Source: G965198795 sp965198795 (lineage in GTDB: Bacteria; Pseudomonadota; Alphaproteobacteria; Rhodospirillales; Casp-alpha2). Taken from it: 64,000 bases of DNA. Below are positions 52,176 to 60,429 of this stretch, in pieces. The stretch is taken from NCBI GenBank assembly GCA_965198795.1, contig OZ240674.1, forward strand, positions 2,852,001-2,916,000, read 5' to 3'. Below the pieces are notes generated by a model. It did no database searches. It saw only the letters and a program-made list of their open reading frames with translations, and was not told the origin of the DNA. How positions within the stretch are numbered: position 1 is the stretch's first letter; every line of letters begins with the position of its first letter. The position numbers were made by a program, and so were the translations under genes.

Positions 52176-52625
52176 TCAGCTCCGCCGACCGCCGGCGGCG
52201 CTTTCGGAGATTCGAACGGCCGTGGATTTGAGCAGGCGTTGCATGGCGCGGATGTCGTCGTGCAGGGATTCCAGCTTGCGCCTGGCGGCGGCGTCGAGAT
52301 CGCGCTCGTCCAGAGCGTCCAGTTCCCACTTCAACAGATTGCCGAGCCGCGCCTGATCGGCGTTGACCTTCAAAATATCGCGCACCGCCCCGTGAGCGGC
52401 GAAATCGGCGGGGTTGGGCAAGGGCGCGTTCAGGGCCAGGCGGCGCAGGAAGTCCGAGACCGGGAGCCGGAGTTGCGCCGCCTTCGCCGTCACGGTCCGC
52501 TTTTCATCATCCGTCAGATAGGTGTGCACCATGCGGGTCCGCCGGACGCCGGCGTCTTCGCCCACGGCTTGGCTGGACGTGGCCTGGCCAGGCGCGGGCT
52601 GTTCGGCGGGCGGAACCACGCTCAC
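52176..52625 (-). CDS. MobC-like relaxosome accessory protein
   Basis: A 149-residue protein. The core (VRRTRMVHTYLTDDEKRTVTAKAAQLRLPVSDFLRRLAL) is a ribbon-helix-helix-like segment of MobC/TraJ relaxosome proteins, and LGNLLKWELDALDERDL with the later helix fits the MobC C-terminus. The GTG at 52625 overlaps the upstream stop (GTGA), but an internal start before VRRTRM is possible. It would bind oriT and recruit the relaxase encoded just downstream. Confidence 0.75.
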   Translation of the reverse strand: MSVVPPAEQPAPGQATSSQAVGEDAGVRRTRMVHTYLTDDEKRTVTAKAAQLRLPVSDFLRRLALNAPLPNPADFAAHGAVRDILKVNADQARLGNLLKWELDALDERDLDAAARRKLESLHDDIRAMQRLLKSTAVRISESAAGGRRS

Positions 52626-53203
52626 AGGCCCATGCCCCGGTCCTGGTCCATATCCCGGTTCGGCTCGGGCTTAAGGCCGAGCGCCTTTCTTTGCAAGGCC
52701 GTGTATCCTTTCTCGGCGATCCGCAGGTTGCCGCGGCGCTCATTGAGAACAGCCTTTTCCGTAACACTGAGGCGGGCCTTGTCCAAGTTCAGCAACCGGG
52801 CGTTCTGTGATTTGAAGTATTGCCGGGCTTGATCCTTCGGCAGACCGCCGACGCGGTTCTTGGGCGTTGTCAGGGTTGAGGCGACGGTCTTGTACCGCTC
52901 CGGATCTCGCACGGCCTCCATCATCCGCACCGCCGCGTCATGCTCGATCAGGGCGTTTCCCAGGCTGGTCCGCATGGCCCGTGAATTGCCATGGTCCACC
53001 AGTTCCGTGTTCAGGATAACGCGCTCCGCCAGCATGATGCGGTCAATGTCCCCCGACTTACCCAACGCCGCCAGGCTTGTTCGCAATCGTGTTTGACGAT
53101 CCGACAGTACGGGATCGTCATAGGCTCCGCTGGACTTTTTCTTCGCCTCACTTTCATCCAAAATCTCGCGGATCAATCTCTCGCTCAAGCCAGTCCTTAC
53201 CAT
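52622..53203 (-). CDS. Uncharacterised mobile-element protein (193 aa)
   Basis: A 193-residue, mostly helical, charged protein (MVRTGLSERLIREILDESEA…). A GGAGG ribosome site precedes its ATG by 6 bases, and its stop overlaps the mobC-like start. Its position suggests a mobilisation or plasmid-maintenance role. I recognise no family. Confidence 0.7.
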   Translation of the reverse strand: MVRTGLSERLIREILDESEAKKKSSGAYDDPVLSDRQTRLRTSLAALGKSGDIDRIMLAERVILNTELVDHGNSRAMRTSLGNALIEHDAAVRMMEAVRDPERYKTVASTLTTPKNRVGGLPKDQARQYFKSQNARLLNLDKARLSVTEKAVLNERRGNLRIAEKGYTALQRKALGLKPEPNRDMDQDRGMGL

Positions 53204-53426
53204 ACTTCGCCTCCGCCGCTTGCAGTTTCCAACCTTGCGCCCGCACCCAGTCGGCCCCCATGCTCAACTTCGCCGCCAACAGCGTTTCCGCCGAGTAATT
53301 CATTCGCTTACGTAATTCAAAGGCGGCTTCGTCATCGCCGCGATCTTCCGCCTCGCCGATCTCCGCAAGAATGCGCATGTCCGGGGAAAGAGCCGCCTTT
53401 TCCGCTTCCGTCAGATTCAACGCCAT
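53154..53426 (-). CDS. Uncharacterised mobile-element protein (90 aa)
   Basis: A 90-residue protein (MALNLTEAEKAALSPDMRIL…) with an AAAGGAG ribosome site 7 bases before the ATG. It is acidic and helical at the N-terminus and overlaps the next gene by 50 bases in another frame, so it probably leads a coupled unit of 90-aa protein, 193-aa protein and MobC-like protein. Confidence 0.7.
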   Translation of the reverse strand: MALNLTEAEKAALSPDMRILAEIGEAEDRGDDEAAFELRKRMNYSAETLLAAKLSMGADWVRAQGWKLQAAEAKYGKDWLEREIDPRDFG

Positions 53427-53761
53427 GGTGTGTCTCCTTTGTGGTCAGAGTTGCTCCGAATCACCGGAGTCTACCAGCGCCCCGGCCTTGGTCCAAGATG
53501 GAGCGGCGGCGACCCCGACCCCTTCGGACGTGACGCTAGGCGGCGTCGCCATAACCGATTCTTCGGTTTTCTCATTGCCGCCGGCGCGCTCGGCGTTCTG
53601 CTCCGCATGCTCCAGGAGGGAACCAAGTTCTGACGCCAGGCGGCCGATGTCCGCGTCGAGATGTTTGAAGGCTGTTCTGATTTAGATCGCGAGCAAGCCC
53701 TGGAATTTTTCCACACGCTTATCAATGGGGCGGCGGATGACGATGACGGGCGGGCGGCGTG
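53427..53761. other. Gap with several short frames, no clear gene
   Basis: Short frames exist on both strands. Rightward 53430-53633 (GTG start) has a basic stretch then a hydrophobic segment (FFGFLIAAGALGVLLRM) that could span a membrane. Leftward, a Glu-rich frame (HLDADIGRLASELGSLLEHAE) is broken by a TAA. Neither has a good ribosome site. I judge the stretch unresolved. Confidence 0.35.
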
Positions 53762-54370
53762 TCAGCCGTTCGTCCCAGGCCCCTTCCGGAAACCGACGGT
53801 CTTTTGCGCCGCTTGAACCGCCGCCTCGAAATGGCGAAGGTCCAAGTACAAGAGGTCGGGCTCCACCTTTCCCGATATGATTTTTCCGCCACTGGCGTGG
53901 GCGGCGCCCGGCATCATCAGGTTGTCGAGAAGTTGGAAATCCTCCTTGATGGCCGCCGCGCTCGGGGATTGTCGTCCGCCCACCATTTTTTCGTACTCAT
54001 CGGCTCTCTGCTTGTAGTCGCCGACGATATTCGAATAGCCGAAAACCGGTTTGTCGAGAGCCCTCATGAAGCCCATCTCAAAGGCGGTGCCCACATCCAT
54101 GCTGGGACCCCGGAAGGGAGTCATATTGGCGATCACCAAATCGCACGACCGCATCAATTGTTCATTGGCCTCGCTGATCGCATACCCTTTGGCATGGGGG
54201 GAGAGGCCGCCTAGATCAAGCTCCGCGTCCAGCGGGAAAACGCCCTCAAAGCCATATTGTGCGCAGATGGCGCATTTGTGTGCGCCGAGGTCCGACGGGT
54301 TCGGGAAGAACACCTCGGGTCCGGCGAGATAAACCCGGCTATGGGGAGTTGTGGAAAGAGGGTGTGTCAC
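53762..54370 (-). CDS. Nucleoside 2-deoxyribosyltransferase-family protein
   Basis: A 202-residue protein from a GTG at 54370. This start is preferred over the ATG at 54400 because it overlaps the upstream TGA (GTGA) and has AGGA 9 bases upstream. SRVYLAGPEVFFPNPSDLG, CDLVIANMTPFRGPSMDVGTAFEMGFM (catalytic Glu region) and PVFGYSNI match the family. Such enzymes cleave or exchange N-glycosidic bonds of nucleosides; relatives occur in nucleotide-signalling and anti-phage loci. It is translationally coupled to an AT-rich membrane protein. Confidence 0.85.
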   Translation of the reverse strand: MTHPLSTTPHSRVYLAGPEVFFPNPSDLGAHKCAICAQYGFEGVFPLDAELDLGGLSPHAKGYAISEANEQLMRSCDLVIANMTPFRGPSMDVGTAFEMGFMRALDKPVFGYSNIVGDYKQRADEYEKMVGGRQSPSAAAIKEDFQLLDNLMMPGAAHASGGKIISGKVEPDLLYLDLRHFEAAVQAAQKTVGFRKGPGTNG

Positions 54371-55167
54371 GATTGGGCATTCCTGTGCTTGGGAGGCCAT
54401 TGGGAATTTTTGGTCATGAGAGAACCTGTTTCGTATGATATGCCATTCTCATCCCGCTGCGCCTTATCCATTAACCTCATCATGGCATCAAATTGCCGTC
54501 CCCCAACCGGTTCCCATCCCAGCATCTCCAACTCTTTGTCTTGAGAGTCTTCTATGTAGCCAGCGAAGAACCTGTGAAAGGCGCGCAGATGATAGCCGAA
54601 CATGGCGAGAATATCGGATTCGTGCAGATATCCCTTTTCAACTTGAATCGCAATGCTCTCAAAAAAGTCGGCAATCCGCAGAAGGAGGATGTACTTTTTC
54701 CTTTTTGCGCTGGAAGGAGATAAATATCGAGACAATTTTTTGCGGAAATGGTCCCGGGTAAAAGAAATCCGTTTTCTATAGAGTTCCATTTGCTTATTTG
54801 GGTCATTTTTCACTTTTTTAATTTGATCAGCGTTTTGTTTGTTCCATTTTTGGTCGAACTTATATAACTGTGGATAGAAAATATCTTTCGCGAGCGTCAA
54901 ATATTTGCTGTCCCAGCGTTGCATCAGGTTGGACAAGCCCTGAGCACGGAGTTGATTCGTGTTGGTTTGTAGCTTTTTAAGGCCGAAAAACGCTGTGGCA
55001 AATAATCCTATCACCGTGAGCCAGATGCCAGCTGAATTGATCGCACAACCTTTTAGCCAGAATTTAATGAGCGAGGTTAAATCGTATCCGATCCAAAGAG
55101 CGCCAAATATGCACCCAAGAACAAATATACAGCCCCCTAGAAAAAATTTTGAATGATACCATTTCAT
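54367..55167 (-). CDS. AT-rich two-pass membrane protein with cytosolic helical domain
   Basis: A 266-residue protein from the ATG at 55167 (MKWYHSKFFLGGCIFVLGCIFGALWIG). Two membrane segments lie at about residues 9-28 and 45-65 (AGIWLTVIGLFATAFFGL), then a Lys-rich, helical cytosolic domain of about 190 residues with LLRIADFFESIAIQVEKGYLHESDI. It is visibly AT-richer and more Lys/Asn-rich than its neighbours, a sign of foreign origin. Its stop overlaps the start of the deoxyribosyltransferase-like gene by four bases. The family is unknown to me. Confidence 0.75.
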   Translation of the reverse strand: MKWYHSKFFLGGCIFVLGCIFGALWIGYDLTSLIKFWLKGCAINSAGIWLTVIGLFATAFFGLKKLQTNTNQLRAQGLSNLMQRWDSKYLTLAKDIFYPQLYKFDQKWNKQNADQIKKVKNDPNKQMELYRKRISFTRDHFRKKLSRYLSPSSAKRKKYILLLRIADFFESIAIQVEKGYLHESDILAMFGYHLRAFHRFFAGYIEDSQDKELEMLGWEPVGGRQFDAMMRLMDKAQRDENGISYETGSLMTKNSQWPPKHRNAQS

Positions 55168-55356
55168 TCGATATTCCCCATGTGACCCCAAAACTCAACC
55201 GGTAAGGTAGCAAAAGAGCCTCGACTCCAGAACCATAATCTCCGTTCCCACGAGGCGAACCTTCGCCATTCCCCAGAAGCCCTCGATCCCAGTTCGCACC
55301 TCTACCCGCCAAGCGTTCATCGGAGCTGCGGTCGCCGCCGCCCGCTCCCGGCGCCC

Positions 55357-55990
55357 TCATTGTTCTTTCCCCGTGCCGGGTCGGCCGAGCGCCCCGAAGA
55401 CGCTGGCGTGAAGGCGCAGTTCCCCGCGCCGGGCCCTTCTCGACGCAGCCCCGGAAATACCCGCCCGCGTTCAACACCGGGTCGGCGGCGCCGTCCTGGC
55501 TTCGCCGGTCGATCAGCGCGATGCAAACCGCCACGGCCCGCCAGCCCATGAGGCCCGCAGCTCGCCATAGCAGCCGCTCGCCGATCCCCAGCAGCGGCGC
55601 CAGGTCCCGGGCGGCGTGAACGACGTCCTCCCACGCGGGTTGTTCCCCCTCTGTGATGACGGACTTGGGCATGACGGACAGGAACCGCTCGCCCAGGACG
55701 GCGACGAGATTTTCCAGGGAGACGTGCCGGATCCCCGTGTCGGCCCGCCACGCCGGGCGCTCTTCGGGAAACAGGTCCAAGGTTTCCGTACCCTCGTGTT
55801 CCCCGCCGCCATCGCCGCCGGGGGGCGTGTCGGGGTCCTTGGGCGGCTCTGGCGCTCGGCGCCCCTCTCCCTTGTCGTCATCGAGGGCCGCCGGTGCGCC
55901 GTCCGTCCCGGCGACGCTTCCAGCGGACCCTACCGAACCCAACGCGGCGCCCCCGGGCGCGTCCGCTTCACCGTCGCCGGCGGCGGCGGT
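55357..55990 (-). pseudogene. repC: Plasmid replication protein repC, C-terminal remnant with frameshift
   Basis: Leftward, the product resembles the C-terminal domain of RepC of repABC plasmids: VVHAARDLAPLLGIGERLLWRAAGLMG, then AVAVCIALIDRRSQDG and LNAGGYFRGCVE. A one-base insertion at GAGAAGG, near 55444, shifts the frame; in the other frame the expected RARRGELRLHASVFGALG follows and stops at 55357. The N-terminal DNA-binding half is absent: at about 55990 the sequence changes to the broken NYN gene. It is a decayed remnant of a repABC replicon. Confidence 0.6.
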
Positions 55991-55994
55991 ACAT

Positions 55995-56117
55995 GTAAGT
56001 GATTTAGTCCCTGCCTTTAAGTTTGCCCAGAGAGAGGGAATACGCGTATATCTCAACCACATGAGTCACGGGGTGAAGAGAGAACTCAAAGCCCATGTTG
56101 ATAGAATTCTGGCTTAG
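55995..56117 (+). pseudogene. NYN/LabA-like domain, C-terminal remnant
   Basis: Rightward, 40 codons end at 56117 and read VSDLVPAFKFAQREGIRVYL, then an HGVKRELKAHVD stretch. This matches the C-terminus of NYN-domain (DUF88/LabA) proteins, whose fold is a PIN-like RNase, where the D of SD is an acidic site. The remainder of the gene is missing where the repC remnant begins, so recombination joined two broken genes tail to front at about 55990. It lies 17 bases before the oxidoreductase start. Confidence 0.5.
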
Positions 56118-56134
56118 AAGCGGAGACTACGGGG

Positions 56135-57970
56135 ATGGCTTGGCACGGCAAGGTTTTACGAATCAACCTGACGGCGGGGACCTGTGCGCCGGAACCGCTC
56201 AACATGGATTGGGTCAAGGACTACCTGGGCCAGCGGGGCCTGGGCGCCAAGTATCTGTTCGAAGAGATCGATCCATCTTGCGATCCGCTGGGTCCGGACA
56301 ACAAGCTGATCTTCGTCACTGGCCCCCTGACCGGCACCATGGCGTCAACAGGCGGGCGTTACTCAGTAGTAACGAAAGGCGCTCTGACGGGCGCGATCGC
56401 ATGCTCGAATTCCGGCGGTCAGTTCGGCGGCGAGTTGAAACTGGCCGGCTGGGACATGGTGATCCTCGAGGGGAAATCGCCGGAACCGGTTTATCTCCAT
56501 CTGCGGGACGGCGACGCCCGGCTGATCCCGGCGGGCGGTTTCATCTGGGGCAAGACGGTCTGGGAAACGGAAGACCTGATCATCCGGCGCCACCAGGACC
56601 CGCTGATCCGGATAGCCTCCATTGGCGTCGCGGGCGAGGAACTGTCACGCTTCGCCTGCGTCATGAACGACCGGGACCGGGCCGCGGGCCGCTCCGGCGT
56701 CGGCGCCGTGATGGGGTCGAAGAATCTGAAAGCCATCGCCGTTCGCGGCGCCACGGGCGTGAAAGTGGATGACCCGGTACGCTTCATGAACGTTGTCCGG
56801 GAGAAACGCGCGAAACTGGACCCCAGTCCCGCGCGGGCGCGCTATTCCGGCCTTGGCACGCTGGGGATGATGGATGTGACGCAGGCGCATGGCTCGCTGC
56901 CGACCCGGAACTGCCGGGACGTGCAATTCGAGGGCGCGCCCAAGGTCAACGCCCGCGCCCAACAAACCGTGCGCAAATCCGACAATTCCGCCAACCTGAT
57001 CCGGAACAAGGCCTGCTTCGCCTGCTCCATAGGCTGCGCGCGGGTGTCGAAAATCGACCCGAATCATTTCTCGGTCTGCGGCGCCGACAAGGAACGCTAC
57101 CGGAAGGCCACCGGCGGCCTGGAATACGAGAGCGCCTATTCATTGGGCCCGATGTGCGGTGTGGAAGATATCGAGGCCGCGACTTACGCCTCCGTGATCT
57201 GCAATGAACAAGGTATGGACCCGATCAGCTTCGGCGCGTCGGTCGCGGCCGCCATGGAACTGTTCGAGGAAGGCGCCATCGGCTTGGACGACACGGACGG
57301 GGTCGAATTGAAATTCGGCAACGCGCAAGCCCTGGTCTGGGCTGCGGAAGTCACCGGCTCCATGCGGGGGTTCGGCCGTGACGTCGGCTTGGGCGCCAAG
57401 CGGCTTTGCGAGAAATACGGCCGCCCGGAATTCTCCATGTGCGTGAAAGGTCAGGAGTTTCCGGGCTATGACACCCGCGCTATGCAGGGCATGGGCCTCG
57501 CCTACGCCACATCCAACCGGGGCGCCTGTCATTTGCGGGCGTCCCCGTTCCAAAGCGACTTCGAAAAGGTCACGACGGACGGTAAAGCCAAGGTGGTCGC
57601 CGACAGCCAGAACATGATCGCCGCCATTGACTCCTCCGGACTCTGCACCTTCACCAAGGCGGCTTGGGCGTTTCAGGATTTCGCCGACCAACTGGACGCG
57701 GCCTGCGAGGGCGAATGGACGGTTGAGCGCCTGATCGAGATGGGTGAGCGGATATGGAACCTGGAAAAGGTCTTCAACGTGAAGGCGGGTTTCACCAAGG
57801 CCGACGACACCTTGCCAAAACGTATGCTGACCGAGAGAGCCAGGGGCGGCGCCGGCAAGGGCTGGGTGACGGAGCTCGACAAGATGCTGCCGGAATATTA
57901 CGAGATACGGGGCTGGGACTCGGATGGCTTGCCGACGGCGCAGACTCTTCAACGGCTGGGGTTGGCGTAG
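56135..57970 (+). CDS. Tungsten-type aldehyde:ferredoxin oxidoreductase
   Basis: A 611-residue AOR-family enzyme. The N-terminal domain (WHGKVLRINLTAGTCAPEPL, FVTGPLTGTMASTGGRYSVVTKG, CSNSGGQFGGELKLAGWDMVIL) binds the bis-pterin cofactor. The 4Fe-4S cluster is held by CFACSIGC near residue 293 and a later Cys in SSGLCTFTKA. It oxidises aldehydes to acids or reduces acids with ferredoxin, with tungsten or molybdenum. Full length argues for an active enzyme. The MoaD/ThiS-like gene 100 bases downstream supports a dedicated cofactor function. Confidence 0.93.
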   Translation: MAWHGKVLRINLTAGTCAPEPLNMDWVKDYLGQRGLGAKYLFEEIDPSCDPLGPDNKLIFVTGPLTGTMASTGGRYSVVTKGALTGAIACSNSGGQFGGELKLAGWDMVILEGKSPEPVYLHLRDGDARLIPAGGFIWGKTVWETEDLIIRRHQDPLIRIASIGVAGEELSRFACVMNDRDRAAGRSGVGAVMGSKNLKAIAVRGATGVKVDDPVRFMNVVREKRAKLDPSPARARYSGLGTLGMMDVTQAHGSLPTRNCRDVQFEGAPKVNARAQQTVRKSDNSANLIRNKACFACSIGCARVSKIDPNHFSVCGADKERYRKATGGLEYESAYSLGPMCGVEDIEAATYASVICNEQGMDPISFGASVAAAMELFEEGAIGLDDTDGVELKFGNAQALVWAAEVTGSMRGFGRDVGLGAKRLCEKYGRPEFSMCVKGQEFPGYDTRAMQGMGLAYATSNRGACHLRASPFQSDFEKVTTDGKAKVVADSQNMIAAIDSSGLCTFTKAAWAFQDFADQLDAACEGEWTVERLIEMGERIWNLEKVFNVKAGFTKADDTLPKRMLTERARGGAGKGWVTELDKMLPEYYEIRGWDSDGLPTAQTLQRLGLA

Positions 57971-58072
57971 CCGGGTTACCATGACAACCCGTCACACCAG
58001 CAAAGGCCCCGGCCCATCGGCGGTCACCCTTGGACCCTGGCTTTCGCTGGAACGGCGGGGTGCGGGACCATC

Positions 58073-58324
58073 ATGAAAATCATCGTCAAACTCGTCTCCA
58101 TGGATCCGTTCTCGCCGCCGGGCTTCGACTCCAACGGCGCCGGCGCCGTCAGGATTGCCGAGGGTTCAGACATCAATGACGTGCTGAAAGCCATTAAACT
58201 GCCAAGCGACGACGCCTATATGGCCATGCTGAACGAAGAGGCCATCCCCATCTCGGAACGCGCCGGGCGCCTGCTGTCCGATGGCGACGAGATCATCATC
58301 TTCCCCGCCATCAAGGGCGGCTGA
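58073..58324 (+). CDS. MoaD/ThiS-family sulfur carrier
   Basis: An 83-residue ubiquitin-fold protein ending in KGG, the C-terminus that is adenylated and thiocarboxylated in MoaD/ThiS. DGDEIIIFPAIKGG is the standard MoaD end. The setting next to an AOR gene points to tungstopterin or molybdopterin synthesis. The gene is in the same direction as AOR after a 102-base gap with a REP-like stretch (GACCCTGGCTTTCGCTGGAA). Confidence 0.85.
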   Translation: MKIIVKLVSMDPFSPPGFDSNGAGAVRIAEGSDINDVLKAIKLPSDDAYMAMLNEEAIPISERAGRLLSDGDEIIIFPAIKGG

Positions 58325-58797
58325 GCAGACCGTCCGGGTGACGTGCTTGTCATCGGCGCGGCGCTGTTCCTTACGCCGGTCACCACAGCGATTACATCGG
58401 CCATGCGTTGGAGCGAAACTCTGGCAATATCTAGCTCTATTCGGAGATCGGCGCCTTTTTGTTCGATGTTGGGCGCAAAATCTTTCGAGGTTGGGACAGC
58501 CAGATTTTCGGCCATGGACCTAGTGGCGCGGGAACCCAGCCGCCATCCGTGCACAACCATTTCATCTACTCGAGCAGCGAAATCAGCGGTCAATTCCAGC
58601 CTGTCCAAAAAATTAGGCTCAGGACCCCTTGATTTTTTGGTTTGCGATCATGGTTTACAGTGACGTCTCCGTTCAACGGCGCACATCACAGAAAACATCG
58701 GACGAGCGATCAATTTTGGCTGACGGCGGAAAACCTCCAGCGCGCCGAGCCCCGCTTTCCGCCGCCGCGCGGCGGCGGGGCCTCGAACGAGACACGT
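58325..58797. other. Gap after the MoaD-like gene, no supported gene
   Basis: About 470 bases. A leftward frame from 58608 (MDRLELTADFAARVDEMVVHG…) has a plausible helical start but runs antisense into the MoaD-like gene and has no ribosome site. I do not recognise any product. The region is a likely junction of the second accessory segment. Confidence 0.35.
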
Positions 58798-59427
58798 ATG
58801 TATAATATGTCGGCCCCGGCGGAATCGCCGCCCAGAGAGAGCGCCGACAGTGACACTACACGTAAAGTGTCGGCCATATCCGGTGCGGACGCGGTGAGCG
58901 ACCACATCGCCGATGTCTCCGACAAACTGACCGAAGCCAAGGCCGCGCTTGAGGCTCTGGCGCATACGGCGGCGGTGGCGTCTGACGATTTCGCCGCATA
59001 TGGCGACTGGCCCGGCGAGGCCCGCCCGGTTCCGGTCGTCGAGGTGGCGAGCGCCGCCGGGGCCGGATCGGCGGCGGACATGGAGACCGTCACCGGACGC
59101 GTCTGGTTCCGCCGCTCATGGCTCGACGATCACGGCATGGACCCGACGCGATGCGTGGTCATCGGCGTCAAGGGCGATTCCATGCACCCCACCCTTGTGG
59201 ACGGCTGTTCCATCCTCATGGACCGCGCCCGCGTCCGCCGCCGCGCCGGACATATCTATGTGATCCGCACCGGCGACGGCCTCCTCGCCAAGCGACTCGG
59301 CAAGGACGAGGCGGGCGGCTGGGTCCTCAAAAGCGACAACCAAGTCGAACCCGCCCGCGCCTGGTCAGATGACATGGAAGTGGTTGGGGAGGTCCGCTGG
59401 ACGGCTCGGTCCTTGCCAGGAGCGTGA
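58798..59427 (+). CDS. S24/LexA-like peptidase without a DNA-binding domain
   Basis: A 209-residue protein from an ATG at 58798 (58807 also possible). Its C-terminal 120 residues are a LexA/S24 self-cleaving domain: GRVWFRRSWLDDHGMDP, catalytic Ser in VKGDSMHPTLVDGCSIL and catalytic Lys in TGDGLLAKRLGKDE. The first 90 residues are Ser/Ala/Asp-rich with a helix, and contain no helix-turn-helix, unlike phage repressors. It could be a truncated repressor or a processing/antirepressor-like factor. TATAAT lies directly over the start, suggesting a possible leaderless transcript, or that the real start is further upstream. Confidence 0.75.
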   Translation: MYNMSAPAESPPRESADSDTTRKVSAISGADAVSDHIADVSDKLTEAKAALEALAHTAAVASDDFAAYGDWPGEARPVPVVEVASAAGAGSAADMETVTGRVWFRRSWLDDHGMDPTRCVVIGVKGDSMHPTLVDGCSILMDRARVRRRAGHIYVIRTGDGLLAKRLGKDEAGGWVLKSDNQVEPARAWSDDMEVVGEVRWTARSLPGA

Positions 59428-59487
59428 CCGATACCGCGCCCAATTCGACTCTAAATAATTATGCTGTTATAGTTTAGCAATCGGGAG

Positions 59488-59628
59488 ATGCTCGGCGACA
59501 ACCTGACCTATCCGCCAAAGCGGGTGAAAAAACAGGACCAGCCCGTGAGTAGGGACGGATCCTCACGTTTGAAGCGCACGGCGGAAAGAAGGGATGACGG
59601 CAACGCCGGAAGTTCCGGCAGGAGGTAA
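59488..59628 (+). CDS. Small basic leader ORF (46 aa)
   Basis: A 47-codon frame with TCGGGAG directly before the ATG gives a basic product (MLGDNLTYPPKRVKKQD…). Its TAA ends one base before the ATG of the VMO-I-like gene and overlaps that gene's ribosome site, an arrangement typical of translational coupling. A promoter-like TATAGT lies near 59469-59474. It may be a leader peptide or an untranslated stretch. Confidence 0.4.
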   Translation: MLGDNLTYPPKRVKKQDQPVSRDGSSRLKRTAERRDDGNAGSSGRR

Positions 59629-59629
59629 A

Positions 59630-60022
59630 ATGCGCATCACTGCTGAACAGATTGTTACCGGGATTATCATTTCAATTGTCGCGACGATCTTTATGAGTAT
59701 TATTGCCTTCGTCGTGACCTGGACAACCCAGGGGGGGTTAATAAAATTTCTTGGCGGCGCATCGCAGAAACAAATCATGCAACTTGATGAGAAAATTAGC
59801 AGGGCAACATCGTGGGCTTCTTTAATTAACCAGAAGGAAAGGCAGCCATCTTCAACCCCCATTGTGCCTGAAAGTTCGACGCCTTGGGGAACTTGGGAAG
59901 CTCCCGCGTATTGCCCCAAAAATCAATATATCTGTGGCATTGAGCAAAGGGTTGAGGGAAAGCAAGGCGACGGTGATGATACTGCAATGAATGGCCTACG
60001 CTTCTATTGCTGTCCCTTGTGA
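59630..60022 (+). CDS. Membrane-anchored VMO-I-like protein
   Basis: A 130-residue protein from the ATG at 59630, with a perfect GGAGG site 4 bases upstream. Residues about 8-30 form one membrane segment (IVTGIIISIVATIFMSIIAFVV). The C-terminal 55 residues (WGTWEAPAYCPKNQYICGIEQRV, GDDTAMNGLRFYCC) resemble the repeat of vitelline membrane outer layer protein I, known mainly from animals, with matched Cys residues and the GDDTAMNG motif. A normal domain has three such repeats; only one is seen here. The protein may bind a glycan outside the membrane. Confidence 0.55.
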   Translation: MRITAEQIVTGIIISIVATIFMSIIAFVVTWTTQGGLIKFLGGASQKQIMQLDEKISRATSWASLINQKERQPSSTPIVPESSTPWGTWEAPAYCPKNQYICGIEQRVEGKQGDGDDTAMNGLRFYCCPL

Positions 60023-60429
60023 AGTTTATGGTAACCACACCTTCAGCCAAGCACCGAGGCCGTCGGCCAGGTGGCCGATGGCTCGGATGCTGAAGTCCTC
60101 GTTGATCGTGACTATTCTTGCTGCGGCATTGTCCGGTTCGGCGCGTTTTCTGCTGATTATTAAGTGGCTAGCGGTGCGCGTGATCGACGGAGACGCTATA
60201 TATAATTTGTCAACCATGCCCGATGCGGGCGAGCCTCGCGCCATGCACCGTCCGAATATAGGAATGTATTCAAAGAGTCATTAGGCGGTGGTCTTCGGCG
60301 CCGCCCGACCGTGATTGCCGCCGGGGCCGCTCGTTGGCGCTGTGAGAAGGTCAAAGCCCAGTTCCCACGTCCAAAACGCGGAAAACCGGCCAAAATCACG
60401 ATTTCATGTTTAATATCAGGCTGTTATCA

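Noticed and set aside
58216..58608. 130-codon leftward gene after the MoaD-like gene
   Set aside because: It overlaps the MoaD-like gene antisense, lacks a ribosome site and has no recognised family.
60087..60284. Short secreted SNase-like protein
   Set aside because: Only VRVIDGDAI and a signal-like start are seen; it stops before any catalytic Arg or Glu, so at most a remnant.
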